Shown here: piece by piece, positions 33,543-45,676 of the stretch
Numbering within the stretch: the stretch's first letter is position 1
Layout: every line of letters starts with the position of its first letter
From: Isoetes taiwanensis
Taxonomy: Eukaryota; Streptophyta; Lycopodiopsida; Isoetales; Isoetaceae
Reading direction: 5' to 3'
Assembly: GCA_021234155.1 (NCBI GenBank)
Contig: JAJEKV010000058.1
Location: forward strand, 3,978,600 to 4,042,599
Length of the DNA: 64,000 nucleotides
Notes under the pieces: model-generated
Told to the model about the DNA's origin: nothing
Databases searched by the model: none
The model's input: the letters and a program-made list of their open reading frames with translations, nothing else
Made by a program: the position numbers and the translations under genes

Positions 33543-35290
33543 TGTAGCTTGGGCAGGGCGTGTCCTTGATCTGATATGTATCGAAGCTTAATCCCTTTCA
33601 AATCTGCGAGTGCCTGTTTCCGTTCACCGATATATCAAAACCAATCCTTAAACCCAAAACCCTTGATCAAGCTTTAAGAAAACCCACAAAGCCCTTATTA
33701 GGCTTCAAAACTCTCAAAGCTCATCAACGTTCACACGAAACATAGCAGAAAATGCCTGGACCCAACAAAATCCTAGCAAGATCAACCCATAGATTCAAGC
33801 AAAAATAGGACGAAAATGAAAAGAGGCCTTTCACTTAAAGAAACACCGTTTTTCTGTCCGGCATAGCCAGGCCTAATCAAAGACAAGGATATCAAAATGC
33901 CATTTTACCTGTGACAAAGAACCCCAACGTGTGGAACCCAACAACAACAACAACAAAAAAAAACCCACACGCACAACACAACCCGTGTGTTGTGTCGGGA
34001 CAGCTGCTCACAAAGGAAGAAACGGGAGTCAGAGGGATGGCATGGCTATGGCTGCCGTGTCTGAGAGTAGCAGAGCACAGAGACGCCAGAAAAGACCTGG
34101 CGATCCGATCCCAAGTATACTTTGCTTCTTGCATCAGGATTTCTGATTCTGACCCCTCTGCAGCATCTGCTACGGCCCATTGGGCAACCACGATCTCTTC
34201 TTTAATGGATTCATACAAGCCATGGCAAGTCCGACGGATTTGGGGTACTGGGTTGTGAAGAAACCGTTGTATGGGACCATATTCTGGCCCTGCCATCAAG
34301 ACTGATGGCGATGGTGGATTCTCCATTTCTGCTTTGAGGTTTTCCCCTTTGCCTGGCAGGTTTACCCATACCGATCTTGAACGGCTCTGATGCTCTCCTT
34401 CGATGCGGGACCAAAATCTGCCCCTTCAAATAGTTTACACACAAACTTGTTTGTCACCTGTTTTTATTCTTTGGTCTCCCCTTTTTTTTCCATGGTCTTC
34501 GGTGGTCAAATATTAAAAGAAACACTAGGTGTGTGTTTGTGTGCGTGTGTGTATTTTTTTCTTCGACCGTTCTGGTTTTTATTTTATCTTTGTAGAATTT
34601 GTATCTTGTCCCTTTGCCCATCTCCTCTCCATTTGTCCAAGTTGGTCAAACCCGTCACCCTTTCCCCTGTGCTCTTATTGTTTAATCTTAACATAAACAC
34701 TAATCCTCAGCTCGTTTGCTTCACATCAACACCAGCTCATTACTGACATACCATCCATCTTGCCAACACCTATCAACATTATCCCACCTGGTCTCCCCAC
34801 CTGTCCCCTGCTTAACAGACCTCATGTATGCCTACTGTGTAATCTGTTTCTCCCATATCACTATAAAAACTGTATGGATAAGCTGCTTGGATTGAGACGA
34901 AAATCAAAACGTACGCCTAAGTACATTGTATAATCATGTTTATGTTGCTAAATGTATATTAATGTCACCTTTCTCTCTTATCTAGACTTATCATTTATCA
35001 AAAATGATTTCCACAAGAAGTAAAAAATCCCTGAAGATCTTGTCATCTTGTATTGAACCTTGCTAAAAAATGCCACTCCATATATTGACCATTTCGTCAC
35101 TTCTCGTAGAAAATAGATCGCATAATTCTAGCTAATATTATAATGGTCAATACTTGACCTTGCTCTACTTGAAGTCTACCAAAATAAGAGTAGGTAACCT
35201 CACCAAAAATCGTCGAAAACATATTTGCAAACCTTATAATAAAGACCCATCTTTTAACTAAGGCTTACAAAATAGAAATAGGGTCGCTAT
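33543..35290. other. 5' flank of the BIR-like gene
   Basis: Upstream region of the receptor gene, with a Ca/A-rich stretch (33940-33980) and pyrimidine-rich runs. A possible small ORF is listed separately. No transposon end is recognised. A plus-strand TATA-like ctataaaa lies at about 34862, but no plus-strand gene follows it. Confidence 0.35.
33892..34326 (-). CDS. Possible small ORF upstream of the receptor gene
   Basis: 144 codons starting MENPPSPSVLMAGPEY. The first 80 residues (PQIRRTCHGLYESIKEEIVVAQW) have a protein-like composition, while the last part is a low-complexity hydrophobic run from a CAA-repeat on the other strand. It could be a 5' leader exon or uORF of the receptor gene, or chance. 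Not recognised. Confidence 0.2.
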   Translation of the reverse strand: MENPPSPSVLMAGPEYGPIQRFLHNPVPQIRRTCHGLYESIKEEIVVAQWAVADAAEGSESEILMQEAKYTWDRIARSFLASLCSATLRHGSHSHAIPLTPVSSFVSSCPDTTHGLCCACGFFFVVVVVGFHTLGFFVTGKMAF

Positions 35291-36567
35291 TTTTTGCTGG
35301 GGTGCAATAGTGTGACGCCACGTGGCAATTCCCAATGAAGCGGAATGGAAGTTGGTTAGCCCTATTCTGCGTGACCGGCTGCTCAGGTTTCGTTTAGGGT
35401 TTCTTTAGGGTTATGGCGCCGCAGTTTATCGCAGCTCTGCTCTAGGGTTATGGCACCGTAGTTCTTCGGCCATAGCTCTGCTTTCGAGTTATTGGCAGCA
35501 AAACTTCTTGGCTCTGCTTCGAGTTCTTTGGTTCTGCTTTCGAGATCTTAGCAGCAAAACTTCTGTCTTTGCTTCGATTCGAGTTCTTGCATGTAAAGCT
35601 TCGCAGAAGCAATAAGGTAAAGGCAAGAGGTTCTGTTCTTCGCAAGCAATATATGATCTGAAAAATAGCTCTGCAACAGGTTGGAATAGAAGCTTGATCT
35701 GTTCTTTGCAAGCAGCAAGAGGCAGAAGCATCGGATCTCATCTGTTCTTCGCGCAAGAGGCAGAGCACGAGAGATCTAAAAAATAGCTCCCCCATTTCTA
35801 TTTTGTAGGGGAATGGAGATTGGTCCTCCATTCCCAGTTTTGCAGGTGACCCGCTCCCGGCTAACGCCGGTCGCGAGACCCCACCTGCAAAACAGGGAAT
35901 GGAGTCCCAACCTCCATTCCCCTATACAAAATGAAAAAAAAAAGATCACATGTCTACATCTCAAACCCATGACGTTCATAAATGGTGGTCAATAATATAT
36001 TTTCTTAAACTGCATTGCATTCACAATCATACCAAGAATATTTTACATATGGAAAAAAGAAAGGAACTCCTTTTGAATAAACATTATATTCCCATCAACT
36101 AGGCACGTAAAACACAACATGCCAACAACTTAAATTAGTGGTACACAACAAATCTCTATAATGGAAGATGGCAACAACTTAATCTAGTGGTACACAACAA
36201 ATCTCTTGTAATGGAGAGAAAATCTCCAAAATTTAATTAGTTGATAGGCAAGTAGATATAAATATTTTGATTTGGCAGTATGTAATACAACAATTTGTAA
36301 ATGATGCCGAAACGAGAGGATAGTTTGTGCGCGATCTTGACCATTGTTTTTAGTTAAGTTATTTTCCCATTTTACGTGTTAATTTTGTTATTTTATTTTG
36401 GTACGTCAGACGGGGCAGTTATCTTATTCCACTTTTGATTTGTTCCCCTTTTGTTAGGTGCAAACAAGACGTCGCACGCATCTCTTCCTCGAAGAATACT
36501 GCTGGTTAAATATCTCGGGCAAGATTGACCTAACTCTAGCCTACCGTATATTATGGGAACACCGAAA
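35291..36567. other. Non-coding stretch left of the Gypsy element
   Basis: Holds gctctgctt/ttctttgg-type short repeats (35420-35760), the hairpin described separately, and a two-copy tandem repeat of about 60 bases (36120-36215, core agtggtacacaacaaatctct). No gene is recognised. Confidence 0.4.
35795..35935. repeat. Long imperfect hairpin (foldback)
   Basis: Two arms of about 55 bases (35795-35848 and 35881-35935) are inverted copies: left ttgtaggggaatggag ... ttttgcaggtg, right cacctgcaaaa ... ctccattcccc. The loop is about 30 GC-rich bases (ccggctaacgccggtcg). Shorter palindromes (aatggag...ctccatt) are nested in each arm. This could be a small foldback MITE or a source of hairpin RNA. 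No flanking target duplication was identified. Confidence 0.65.
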
Positions 36568-36640
36568 TCAAATAGGATTGTGGTGTCATTAAGAAAACGC
36601 GCTCATCGTAGGGCAGTTCAAACATCTATGTACTCTGTCA
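36568..36640 (+). repeat. Gene-like repeat flanking the Gypsy element, left copy
   Basis: About 73 bases encode SNRIVVSLRKRAHRRAVQTS in an open frame. A diverged copy at 61938-62011 encodes SNRIVVPLKKCAHRRAVQAS. The two lie on either side of the Gypsy element in the same orientation. Protein family not recognised. Confidence 0.6.
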
Positions 36641-36656
36641 AATTCTTCTTTCCAAA

Positions 36657-37587
36657 TGTTACAGCACAAAATTTTCACAGTGACAATCTCTGCCCGCGTG
36701 TGCCACGCCGATCAGTACCGCCCACACCTTGGATCCCAGATCCCCCACCTGACTGCCACGGCTTGCTGCTTATGCAGAGCTTGCACAGCAGACCGGTTTC
36801 TTCCAAGGAATCCTCCCTGAATGGTATCCACTGGCTTCCAAGTCCAATCTATCCCTGGGTAGCAACAATCTGCCTTGGGCTCTAACCACAGCCTCAGGAT
36901 GCAAATCCGACCCTATGGGCCAAGTCTTGAATCACACAGACTACACTGATAGCAGAATCGGCCCTTAATTTCTCAAGACCCGGTTTCCTCTCTTGCTCGA
37001 ATTCTTGTGGCAGGTTTTATAATCCCTCATCTAGAGTTAACTGGCAGTCTCAGATGCCCAAAACTGGCCAGCTCATGCTTTCGTTCGATCTAATTCCATG
37101 CTCTACAACTCATGTAGAGATCTGGCAGCCCGGATCTTTAACGATTTCGTGTTCTCTGATATATATCAGGTTTATAAGACCCACCCAGCCGTTTGCTGCC
37201 ACATGTACCTTTAATGGTGCATTAAAAACCATAGCTAACTTTGCATTCTTATATTTTAATGCATTTAGCCCCTAGTACCTATGCTAGTCCCATTAGCAAT
37301 AACATAACTTTGCCAACCATGCACCCATATGAATCTCTTGCCTCCGCAAACCCCCTAGCTCTTTCTGCACTAATACTTAGTGATATTAGTGCACCCCCTA
37401 GCAACCCATTACCCGTTGCTTAGCCATCATTACCATTTACCCCACATCCCATCACCGTAGACTGGTTACAGTCAACACAGCCCATTAAATCACAACTGCT
37501 CGGCAATCGCGACCAACAGTACCTCCGTGCTCATGGACGTCCGTCAAGGGCCCGATTCCGGCTATGCCCTTAGGAGCACCTGTAACA
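36657..37587 (-). repeat. Gypsy 3' LTR
   Basis: The undivided 931-base LTR. It is the reference for locating the insertion in the other LTR: its bases 1-595 and 596-931 match the two halves there exactly in length. Confidence 0.92.
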
Positions 37588-37599
37588 TACCTCCCCCTC

Positions 37600-38615
37600 C
37601 TTTTGGACCTTGCCCTCAAGGTTGATCCTTTAGATGAGGGAACTGCTGCACAAATTCCTCCGTCTCCCAAGTGGCATCCTCAGGAGACTGGTCCTGCCAC
37701 TGAACCAGATGTTCTACCACATCTCTATTGCGCAGCTACCGAACTCTTTTATCCAAAAGACGTTCTGGCGTTACAGAGGAGTTTAAGACGATCGGTATAC
37801 TTTGCGGACTAACCACATTAGCGGTATCCAGTATAGCCCTCTTCAGCTGACTTACATGAAACATAGGATGGATCCCTACTTCCTGTGGTAAGTTCCAATC
37901 GTATGATGTTTCCCCCATCCTTTTAGTAATCCTAAAAGGTCCAGCATACCGCGGAGTAAGTTTACGCACCCGACCTTTGGTTAAAGGCCGTAATGTGTTC
38001 ATTCTTAATGCCGAATGATAAACGACCCGTAAGAAAACATAATCACCTTCCACATAAGAGATATCTCGTCTATGCTGATTTGCAGACATTCGTGCCCTAT
38101 CCTGAGCTTTTCGCAACGCTTGCTTGCATTGCCGCAGGATTGCATCCATGTCATGGAGCATATGTACCGCAACTTCTGTTCTAAGGTACTTATGCATACC
38201 AGAATACGCTCTTGGGTTTCGGCCCATCATAGCCACAAAGGGAGTCATCCGAATTCCCGTGTGATGGCTATTTATTATAAGCGAACTCTAGATAGGGTAA
38301 AAAATCTTCCCACCTAGATTCGTGGACAAAACTTCGCAACATGTCCTCTAAGATCATGTTTATGCGTTCAGTTTGCTCGTCCGTTTGTGGATGATTTCCA
38401 CTACTCATGTATAATCGGATCCTCAATCTTTTCATGAGATCTCTCCAGAAGTGACTCGTGAAATTAGTGTCACGATCACTTACAATGGACAAAGGAAGTC
38501 CAAAAGTTGGAAATATGTGCTGCATATAGGCAACTGCTACGTCATGCCCCGTAGCCTCCCCCTTTAATGCTATAAACTTAGCATACTTGGTTAGCCGATC
38601 CACTACGACCAAAAA
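37600..38615 (-). pseudogene. Gypsy integrase C-terminal part and chromodomain-like tail
   Basis: Contains the second part of the integrase core (VVVDRLTKYAKFIALKG, NHPQTDEQTERIN), the GPFRI and HPMFHVSQLK motifs, and a chromodomain-like end (HLVQWQDQSPEDATWE). The rest of the integrase is on the other side of the LINE insertion. Confidence 0.85.
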
Positions 38616-38890
38616 TTTTTTTTTTTTGAGGGATAAAAGATATGCTTTATTTACTTTAAAGGAATGGTACAAAGCCACATGGCAGGGGTGTACTCATCTG
38701 CAACACTGAGATGAGGATAGCTACATGGCTCCTTCTTGCTCTATTCCCTTGTACTTCCTAGTGTAAGCTTAGGTAGGTTCCCCATATTTCGACCTTTACT
38801 TCTTCTTCTCCCTCGAAGGCTAGCCTGAATTTTTTCAGCCTTTCAAGTACTATATGTGGAAGCTGATGTGGTGATATATCTTCTTGATTT

Positions 38891-41800
38891 TCATCGAAGT
38901 CTCCTTTTCCATATGGACCAAATTGTCCAGGCCCTAGCTATATGAAAGGCCACCTTCTTCATGGTGCACCATTCTAGGGGAAGGATTCCTAATAACAGTT
39001 CCTTGGCACCTAACAGGTATTCAAATCTATCAAGACTCCATGCCCATACTACTTGAAGCTTCTCACAATCCACCAGACAATGTTCTAAGGATTCCTGTTC
39101 GGCCTCGCACAAGGGGCATACTGGGCTGACGTTATTGTCCCATTTTGAGACTAGTTGATTAACCCTTGGAACCATGTGTATCACTTGCCAGCGGAAAGCA
39201 TTTATCCGGGGGGAGATATTTCTGCCACGCATCTCTCCAGATGTTTTTGAGGTTTTTCCTCCGTGATTACTAATTCCCATTTGGTTGGTATTGGAAGTAA
39301 ACCCTTAGTCCTCAAGCTTCTGTAACTTGATTTCACAAACTTGTTTGGCAAAATCGCGGGGTGCAAAACCCATGGATTTTGATCTCCTGTAGTTATAGTG
39401 TTTGGAAGTACTGTGGCCACACTTTCCCATATTATTTTGTCTGCATCCTTTAAGGCAAAACGTTCCTGAAATTCTGCCCAACTAACTAATTGCTCTCCCC
39501 TGTACCATTGAGCACAAGAATCTATTCCACAATTTTTCCACCTCTTTACGATCCTTGCATCAGCCACCATACCTAAGGGGCCCTGTTTGTTCTGCAGAAC
39601 CACAGATACCCACCATGGAGGGGAAGTTTCTGCTTCGAATTTGTTGATGTCAAGTGTAAATAGTTTTTTTTTATGATTTTCCAAGCCGAAATTAATCCCT
39701 TCAGGAATGGAGAAGCTTCTCTACATGGCTTAAGATAAAAAAAGAGTGACCATGAGAGTGAGACTTTGATGGAGGGCTTACTATGCTTACATGACGCTAA
39801 TAAAGCCTGGTTGATGAGGTGCATACCTGGAGACTTCACCTCTTTCTGTAGGATCTTCCATATGAATTTGGCTATTAATACTTTGCTCTGTAATGATATG
39901 TCAACCATTCCAATTCCTCCTTCTGTCTTATCTCTCTTGCACTTCCACCAAGCGATTTTGACCACTGCCCCTTCTTCATTCCCTCCCCAGACAAAGTTGC
40001 GGATTAGCCCTTCTAATTCTTGTGCCTTCTCCTTTGGGGCTAGTAAAATTGATGACGTGTAGACATGAGTATTGCTTAACACATGTTTTGCCACTGTAAT
40101 CCGACCTGCAAGTGATAGCTTTGCCACCTTCCACCAATTTAAGTGTTTCTGAAGGTCTAGTAGTATTTCGTCCCATATTTGTGCCTTAGCGATATTGATG
40201 CCCACTGGAACACCTAATAGATTGGAATGCTCACCCTCTGGAATTATTTTCCATGGTAGGATTGTCAAACATGTGGGATGTGGTTCTTCCAAAGGCCATT
40301 GTACTGCGCATTTATTCCAATTTATGAGACATCCTGAAGCTATTGAGAAGGAGGCTAGTAATTTGCCTGCACATGACAGGTTCTCTTCCTCTGCCTCTAT
40401 AAATAGAAATGTGTCGTCTGCATATTGGTTACATATTTGTTGAGAGCCATCCAACATTTCTAGTCCCTGAATCATACCGTCTTCCGAGGCTTACCCGAAT
40501 ATTTGTGAAAGTGCTTCTGCTGCTATATTGAAGAGGAATGGGGCCAGGGAATAAATTACTAATCGCATATTTCTTATTAGCCAGAATGACTTTAGCTAAA
40601 CTTGCTCGATATTAATCCCAAAACTTTCTGTGGTTTAGCTAAACTCTATACATTTTTCCTCTCATACTTTCTAGCGTTTAGCTAAACTAACCCAACATCA
40701 TCCCAAAAATTTCTATGGTATGGCCAACAGAAAATATTAAACCAAATTACTATACTTTTTTTCAATATATTCCACTTATTTTAGTCATTTTCTGTGTGAA
40801 AACATTCTAAACTAATGGTAACTAGTAAAGTCTAGGACTCAAATTAATTCATAATGCTAGAAACTAAACTACTAGTCATATATTTCATATAAACTAGAAT
40901 GATATTAGCTAAACTAGCCCGAAATTCATTCTAAAAGTTTCTATGGTTTAGCTAAACACTATAAAATTTCATGCTCTTACTTTCTAGCGTTTGGCTAAAG
41001 AGCTCCAGGGTTGGTGCAGTCCCGAAAAAAGTTAAGCTAAAATTATTATTTTTTCCCAATTTTTTCCATTTACTTTAGCCATTTTTTTTTGAAAATGTGC
41101 TAAAAAATCGCCAAATAGCTAAGTTTAGCCCTTAAATTATTCCATGAATGGGGCTAAGGGGCATCCCTGCCTGATGCCCCTTTTTATGTCAAATATTGGA
41201 GAGGGTTCACCTTGGAATAGGACTGAGGCTCGCGCAGATCGCAGAAGCTTCATGACCCCTTCTATAAAAATATTTTCACAACCCAGCTTGAGCATCATTT
41301 TATGCAGAAAACTCCATCTGATACTGTCATAAGCTTTGGTAAAGTCTAGCTTTAGGTAGGCCACCTTTTGTCTTGTTTTTCTAGCCCAGTGCAAACCTTC
41401 GAATGCTGCTGCGACATTGCTCATGATACTCCGGCCTGGTAGAAAGCCCGATTGGGCTTGTGAGATGCCTTCAGCTAGAATTGGCTTGATCTTCTCTGCC
41501 ATAGCCTTAGCTATGATTTTATAGAATGCAGATAAAAGTGTGATGGGCCTCCAATCATTGATTGTGCTTGGCTCCTTACTCTTGGGAACCAAGGAGATAC
41601 ATCCTGTGTTCAATCTTGGATTTAGATTTTCAGCTTGCATAAAGCCTGTGTATGTAGAGAATATATCATCCTTAACCCATTCCCAATTGCATTGATAGAA
41701 TTCTATGGGAATTCCATCCATACCCGGACATTTATTTTTAGCCAGTAAAGAAGTGGCCTTTTGAAGGTCTTCGATAGAGAGGGGAAGACTTAATATATCT

Positions 41801-42620
41801 TGCTGGCTAGAGTCCATTATAGGTGAGACTTTTGAAACCACCAGCGCTTTGAAAGTCTCTTGAAATGGTAAGTTATGTTCTCCAAAGAAAGCATTGAAAT
41901 GGTTATATAGATACCTTTTGAGGTCCTCTGGAGATTTGAGAATCGAGCCGTCATTTTGAGTGATGGATGATAGTGTGGAAGATCTCTTCTTTTCTTTAGC
42001 TGTCTTGAAGAAGAACTTTGTGCATTTATCAGCTTCTTTTAGCCAGGTCAATCCTGCTTTACATCTATTTTCAGCTATCTTGATCTCTTCTAATGTCTTT
42101 ATCTGTTCTATTATCCTTTTCTCATCCATCCCATCATTGGGGCCCAATGCTCTAAGTGAGAGAAGTTGGCCATAAAGGGAATCCAGTTCTTCCCTTTCTT
42201 TTTGCACTTTAGCCCTACCCCAGCTTTTAGCATAATTTTTGATATTTGAAAGAGCTGTTATCATGGTTTCCATACCAGTTCCCGTTCTAAAAGCCAATTG
42301 CCATATGCTTTTGCAGGTCTCCACAAACTCTGGGTCTTTCAAATATCTGGTATTTAATTTGAATATTGTTTTAGAAGTTCTAAACTGACAGATATCACTT
42401 GTGGATTATGGCATTCTTTAACTGATTGGACCTTTGAAGGTTTGGGAGGATGGAGAAAGCCACGTCATTCATGTAGCATCTATCGTGCCTTGCATACGTC
42501 CTCCCTGCTCCCAGCCATCCATTACACCATGTAAATCCCTTATCTCCCTCCAGCTCCATAAAACCCATATCCTCTACCAATTTACACCACTGAAGCTTCT
42601 CAAACCCATGTAAAGAACGA
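38891..42620 (-). pseudogene. LINE ORF2: endonuclease C-terminus, reverse transcriptase, zf-RVT
   Basis: Minus-strand blocks: endonuclease end (GFTWCNGWLGAGRTYARHDR, 42395-42620); reverse transcriptase from 42342 (KNKCPGMDGIPIEFY, NDWRPITLL, QSGFLPGRS, KLDFTKAYDSI, RGIRQGCPLAP); then after the MITE LFNIAAEALSQIFG, a stop, and YADDTFLF with its DD pair; then the zinc-binding C-terminus (PRINAFRWQ, CPLCEAEQESLEHCLVDCE, 38891-39280). Breaks: frame changes near 39240 and 39600, a stop at about 40490, the MITE at 40545, and a frame change between 42342 and 42395. Length and order match plant L1 ORF2. Not functional. Confidence 0.88.
40545..41145. mobile_element. MITE (601 bases) inside the LINE reverse transcriptase
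   Basis: The insertion splits the QGCPLAPFLFN coding block. It is flanked by a 9-base direct repeat gaatggggc (40536-40544 and 41146-41154), and its ends are near inverted repeats (cagggaataaatta against atggaataattta). The interior is AT-rich with many tttagctaaact motifs. Nine-base target duplications are usual for Mutator-type elements; an 8-base reading would suit hAT. It has no coding capacity. Confidence 0.75.
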
Positions 42621-42623
42621 AGG

Positions 42624-44621
42624 ATGGACGCTGACATGGCAATCTTGGCACGGGCGCAGGAATGGGCGGCTTCTGTTGCAGCTCGGCAAGCAGCTTTGGA
42701 GGCAGACTCAGATCGAGGGGGCCCAGGAAATGCATCCATAATTCGCCCAGCTCTGCTAAAACCAGTAACGCATGCAAATGAGGCAAAAGCCCCAACTTCC
42801 GGTGAGAGATTGGGCAGAATCGATGCTAGTTGTGAGCTCCAGACAAGGAAAAATGCTGAGACAGAAAGGAATAATAGTGGAGGAAGTACAGGGAAGAATG
42901 GGGCTCTACATAATAAGCTGGCAGAGCTCAGGCGAAAATCTGCAACCCAAGTTGATGCTATAGTTGCTGGGAGATAGACTGATTGCCAAGAAGATGGTGC
43001 AGAGACTATGGTGCAGGTCGAAGATGCAGCAGAAGCGACAGCCTTGGCGGCTGTTGGGAACCGACTTGGGTTCGACCCAGGAGTGCAAAACGGGGCCCCA
43101 AGGCCTCATACTCGCCCTGCCAGCGTCAGTTCAGGCTGGACAACAGCCAAATGGCCGGATTCAAGGGCCAGAAAATCGTCCCCAGAAGATGGGGCTTCCA
43201 TCAATCCCTATCCAATAATTGGGGCTTCTGCCTAGCACAAGGTAAATCATCTCCCTAAACTGTCTGATATAAATCTAGGCCCTTTTGCTGCCGATTCTGC
43301 TTCACATAGTATAGACCATTCCCCAAAGGGAGCACAAGACAATGGAGTAGGTAAAGCAACTGCAGGGGAAGATCTGGCTGCCAAGGCAAGCGTTAGCGCT
43401 ATCGGAGCTATCCAAAAATTGAAAGCTGCAATGTTAGGGGCAGGGACAGGAGGCAGTGCATGTGGACAGGGAAAACCCATACAATTTAGCAGGTCAGAAT
43501 CATCCATGGAAGCTTCACCTATGGAAGAAGTAGAAACCGAAGTAAACAAGAAAGAAATAGAAGCAAATAAAAAACTAGCAGAGGCCAATAAACTGTCTCC
43601 AAATACCACATACGCTACAAGATTTGCAACTGAAGAAGGGCAAAACAACAACGGAAATCCAGACTTACGTAGTAGAGGAGTAAAGAGCAATGTCAGAGAG
43701 GCTTGGAAAAACGACGACACTATAGCAAGAGTTAACAAGCCCAGATTCTCAGAATGGATAAAGAGCAATGTGCCAATAGCAACAGCCAGGAGTTTGAGAG
43801 TAGATGCAGCACTTAAAACAGTAGAAGCAGGTTTTGCCCAAGATAAGGGCAATTTAAATAAAGGCCAGCCTGAACAAAAAGGAACTGAAAGCATAGGAAA
43901 TATGGAAGTAGACGAGGAGTCTAACTTTCCAATAGCAGAGATAGACCATGGTATGCACGTAAAAGTGGTGGAGAACTTGGTATCACGATCTGTTATAGGA
44001 TTCTTTACAGGAGGATTCCTGGACTTTCGTAAACTACTGGACTTTCGTAAACTAGAATCCTGGCTGTCAACACACTTGAAAAGGTTAGATTTTCCTCAGC
44101 ATGAATCTCTAAAGGCATTAGGTGGAAACTTCTTCCTCATCTTATTCCAAAGTGAAGACACAGTAGATAAGATGGTGGCTCGCGCTGCGGACACCTTTAT
44201 GGGGGAATACATCTTATAGCAATACTACTCTCCTGGCTTCTCCCCCCATCAAATGTCAGCAATCAAGATCCCATGCTGGCTGGAGATCGAACACCTACCT
44301 CCAAACTTGCTGATACCTGAGTTTTTAAAGGTCATTGCTAACACAATAGGTGTGTATATCTCACATTCCATAGCCAGAGGGCCAAGGATTTGTGTAGCAA
44401 TTCCAGCAAAGGCGAGCATACCCAGGGGGGTGATAGTTAAGAGTGGCAATTGCTCTTTCAAATTTCCCTTGAAGTTGACTAACAAATGGGAAATATACAG
44501 AATGTTTCCAGATCTAAAAATTGAAGGGCTGGAAGAGAACCCTCAGGCAAGATCTAAAGAGGAAATGAGTCCTCAACATCAAGCACAGAGCGATAATCCC
44601 AAAGATCCCCCCCACAAGTGA
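42624..44621 (+). pseudogene. LINE ORF1 (DUF4283-like), inverted segment
   Basis: Open stretches at 42624-42977, 43008-43235 and 43260-44219 lead into 44253-44621. The C-terminal half (SRSVIGFFTGGFLDF, LSTHLKRLDF, NFFLILFQSEDTVDKMV, then IPCWLEIEHLPPNLL, GPRICVAI, KFPLKLTNKWEIY) has the layout of the DUF4283 nucleic-acid-binding protein of plant L1 elements. A 15-base direct duplication (ctggactttcgtaaa at 44018-44048) is internal. Several frame changes make it non-functional. A 215-codon ORF on the opposite strand here is only its shadow. Confidence 0.75.
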
Positions 44622-45233
44622 TGGGGTCCCAACGAGCCACCCCACAGCTCCCGCAACAATCACCCCATGTGCTCCAGGCCGGGGAGCAGAAACCCCTTAC
44701 AATCGCAATGCGACATCTCCAACCAAGGGACCTACATCGGAGTCTATCATCTCCACAACTGTTGAGGGCTCGTCAAAAATAGATGGTCAAACTTGGGAAG
44801 TGGGAGGGGCCAGGCAAAATGGGAGAACCAGAAATATTGCTCGAAAGAATGGAGGGTCTCGCCCAAAGTTCCCTCCCCAGGTGTCTCTCAGCACTCACAT
44901 TGTCTCTGAGGTAAACAACCCTTTCTCTCAGTACATTAAAGAAGTAATGATTTCAGAGGAGGCATTGCCAGACAAGGCGAAAGGAAATCGAGGAGATATT
45001 GTAGGATGGGGAGAGTTGGTTGCTATAGAGAGCGTCCTCCCATCACACAAACCGATGGGCAGACCTTGCAATGGAAGAGGAGAATGGGGAGGACGAAGAC
45101 CTGTCCAGTGTAACAGGAAAAAAAAATAAAAAGGCAGAAGCAATAGACACAGATGGGACGGGCAGCATGAAAAGGAAGAAAGGGTCTCCAAACATCTCCC
45201 CATGATTTATAAAATCCTTAGCGGGGGGTAAAA

Positions 45234-45676
45234 TCCTCGGAATACAAGAAAAGCAGATTATCAAACGCAATCAAGGAGATAAATCCAGACATTACATGCC
45301 TGCAGAAGCATAAATGTAAACAGGGGGAGATACACGGATTGTTCAACACAATAGGTAAAGAATATGTGGGCGTTGCTGCAGTAAAAGATACCTCTAGTGC
45401 AGGCACTTTGATCGCCTGGAAGAAGGAAGTAAAAGTATGTGATTCACATGTTGACAGGTTTAGTAGGTGGGCTATAATTCTATGGCAACAAGAAGGTAGA
45501 ACATGGGGTCTGGTGAATATTTACGCCCACAACAACCCCAGGGGCAGAGGTGCTTTATGGGCCACTCTCAGACATAGATTAAAAGGCTTTGGAAGTCAGG
45601 TAGCTTGGCTAATGACAGGGGATTTCAACATGGTGGAGGCGGCCGAGGATATACAAGGGGCGTCGTCAGAAATTTG
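45234..45676 (+). pseudogene. LINE endonuclease N-terminus, inverted segment
   Basis: Plus-strand EEP endonuclease motifs: IKEINPDITCLQKHK (family usually LQE; the catalytic glutamate is Lys here), AGTLIAWKKEV, WGLVNIYAHN and TGDFNMVE, running up to the border with the Gypsy integrase. The continuation is on the other strand at 42620, as expected of twin priming. Confidence 0.75.

Larger units (their letters stand above)
38616..45676 (-). mobile_element. L1-like LINE inserted in the Gypsy integrase, with 5' inversion
   Basis: The 3' end is at the left: a poly-T run (poly-A on the minus strand) at 38616-38627. From there, on the minus strand, come the 3' region, the RNase H/zf-RVT region, the reverse transcriptase and the C-terminal part of the endonuclease, up to about 42620. 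The remaining 5' part (ORF1 and endonuclease N-terminus) follows in the opposite orientation (42621-45676). This order is what twin priming produces. A short shared aaattt at both borders is the likely target duplication. A 601-base MITE lies inside the reverse transcriptase. Confidence 0.88.

Noticed and set aside
43247-43894. 215-codon minus-strand ORF
   Set aside because: It is the reverse-strand shadow of the LINE ORF1, which has recognisable protein motifs on the plus strand.
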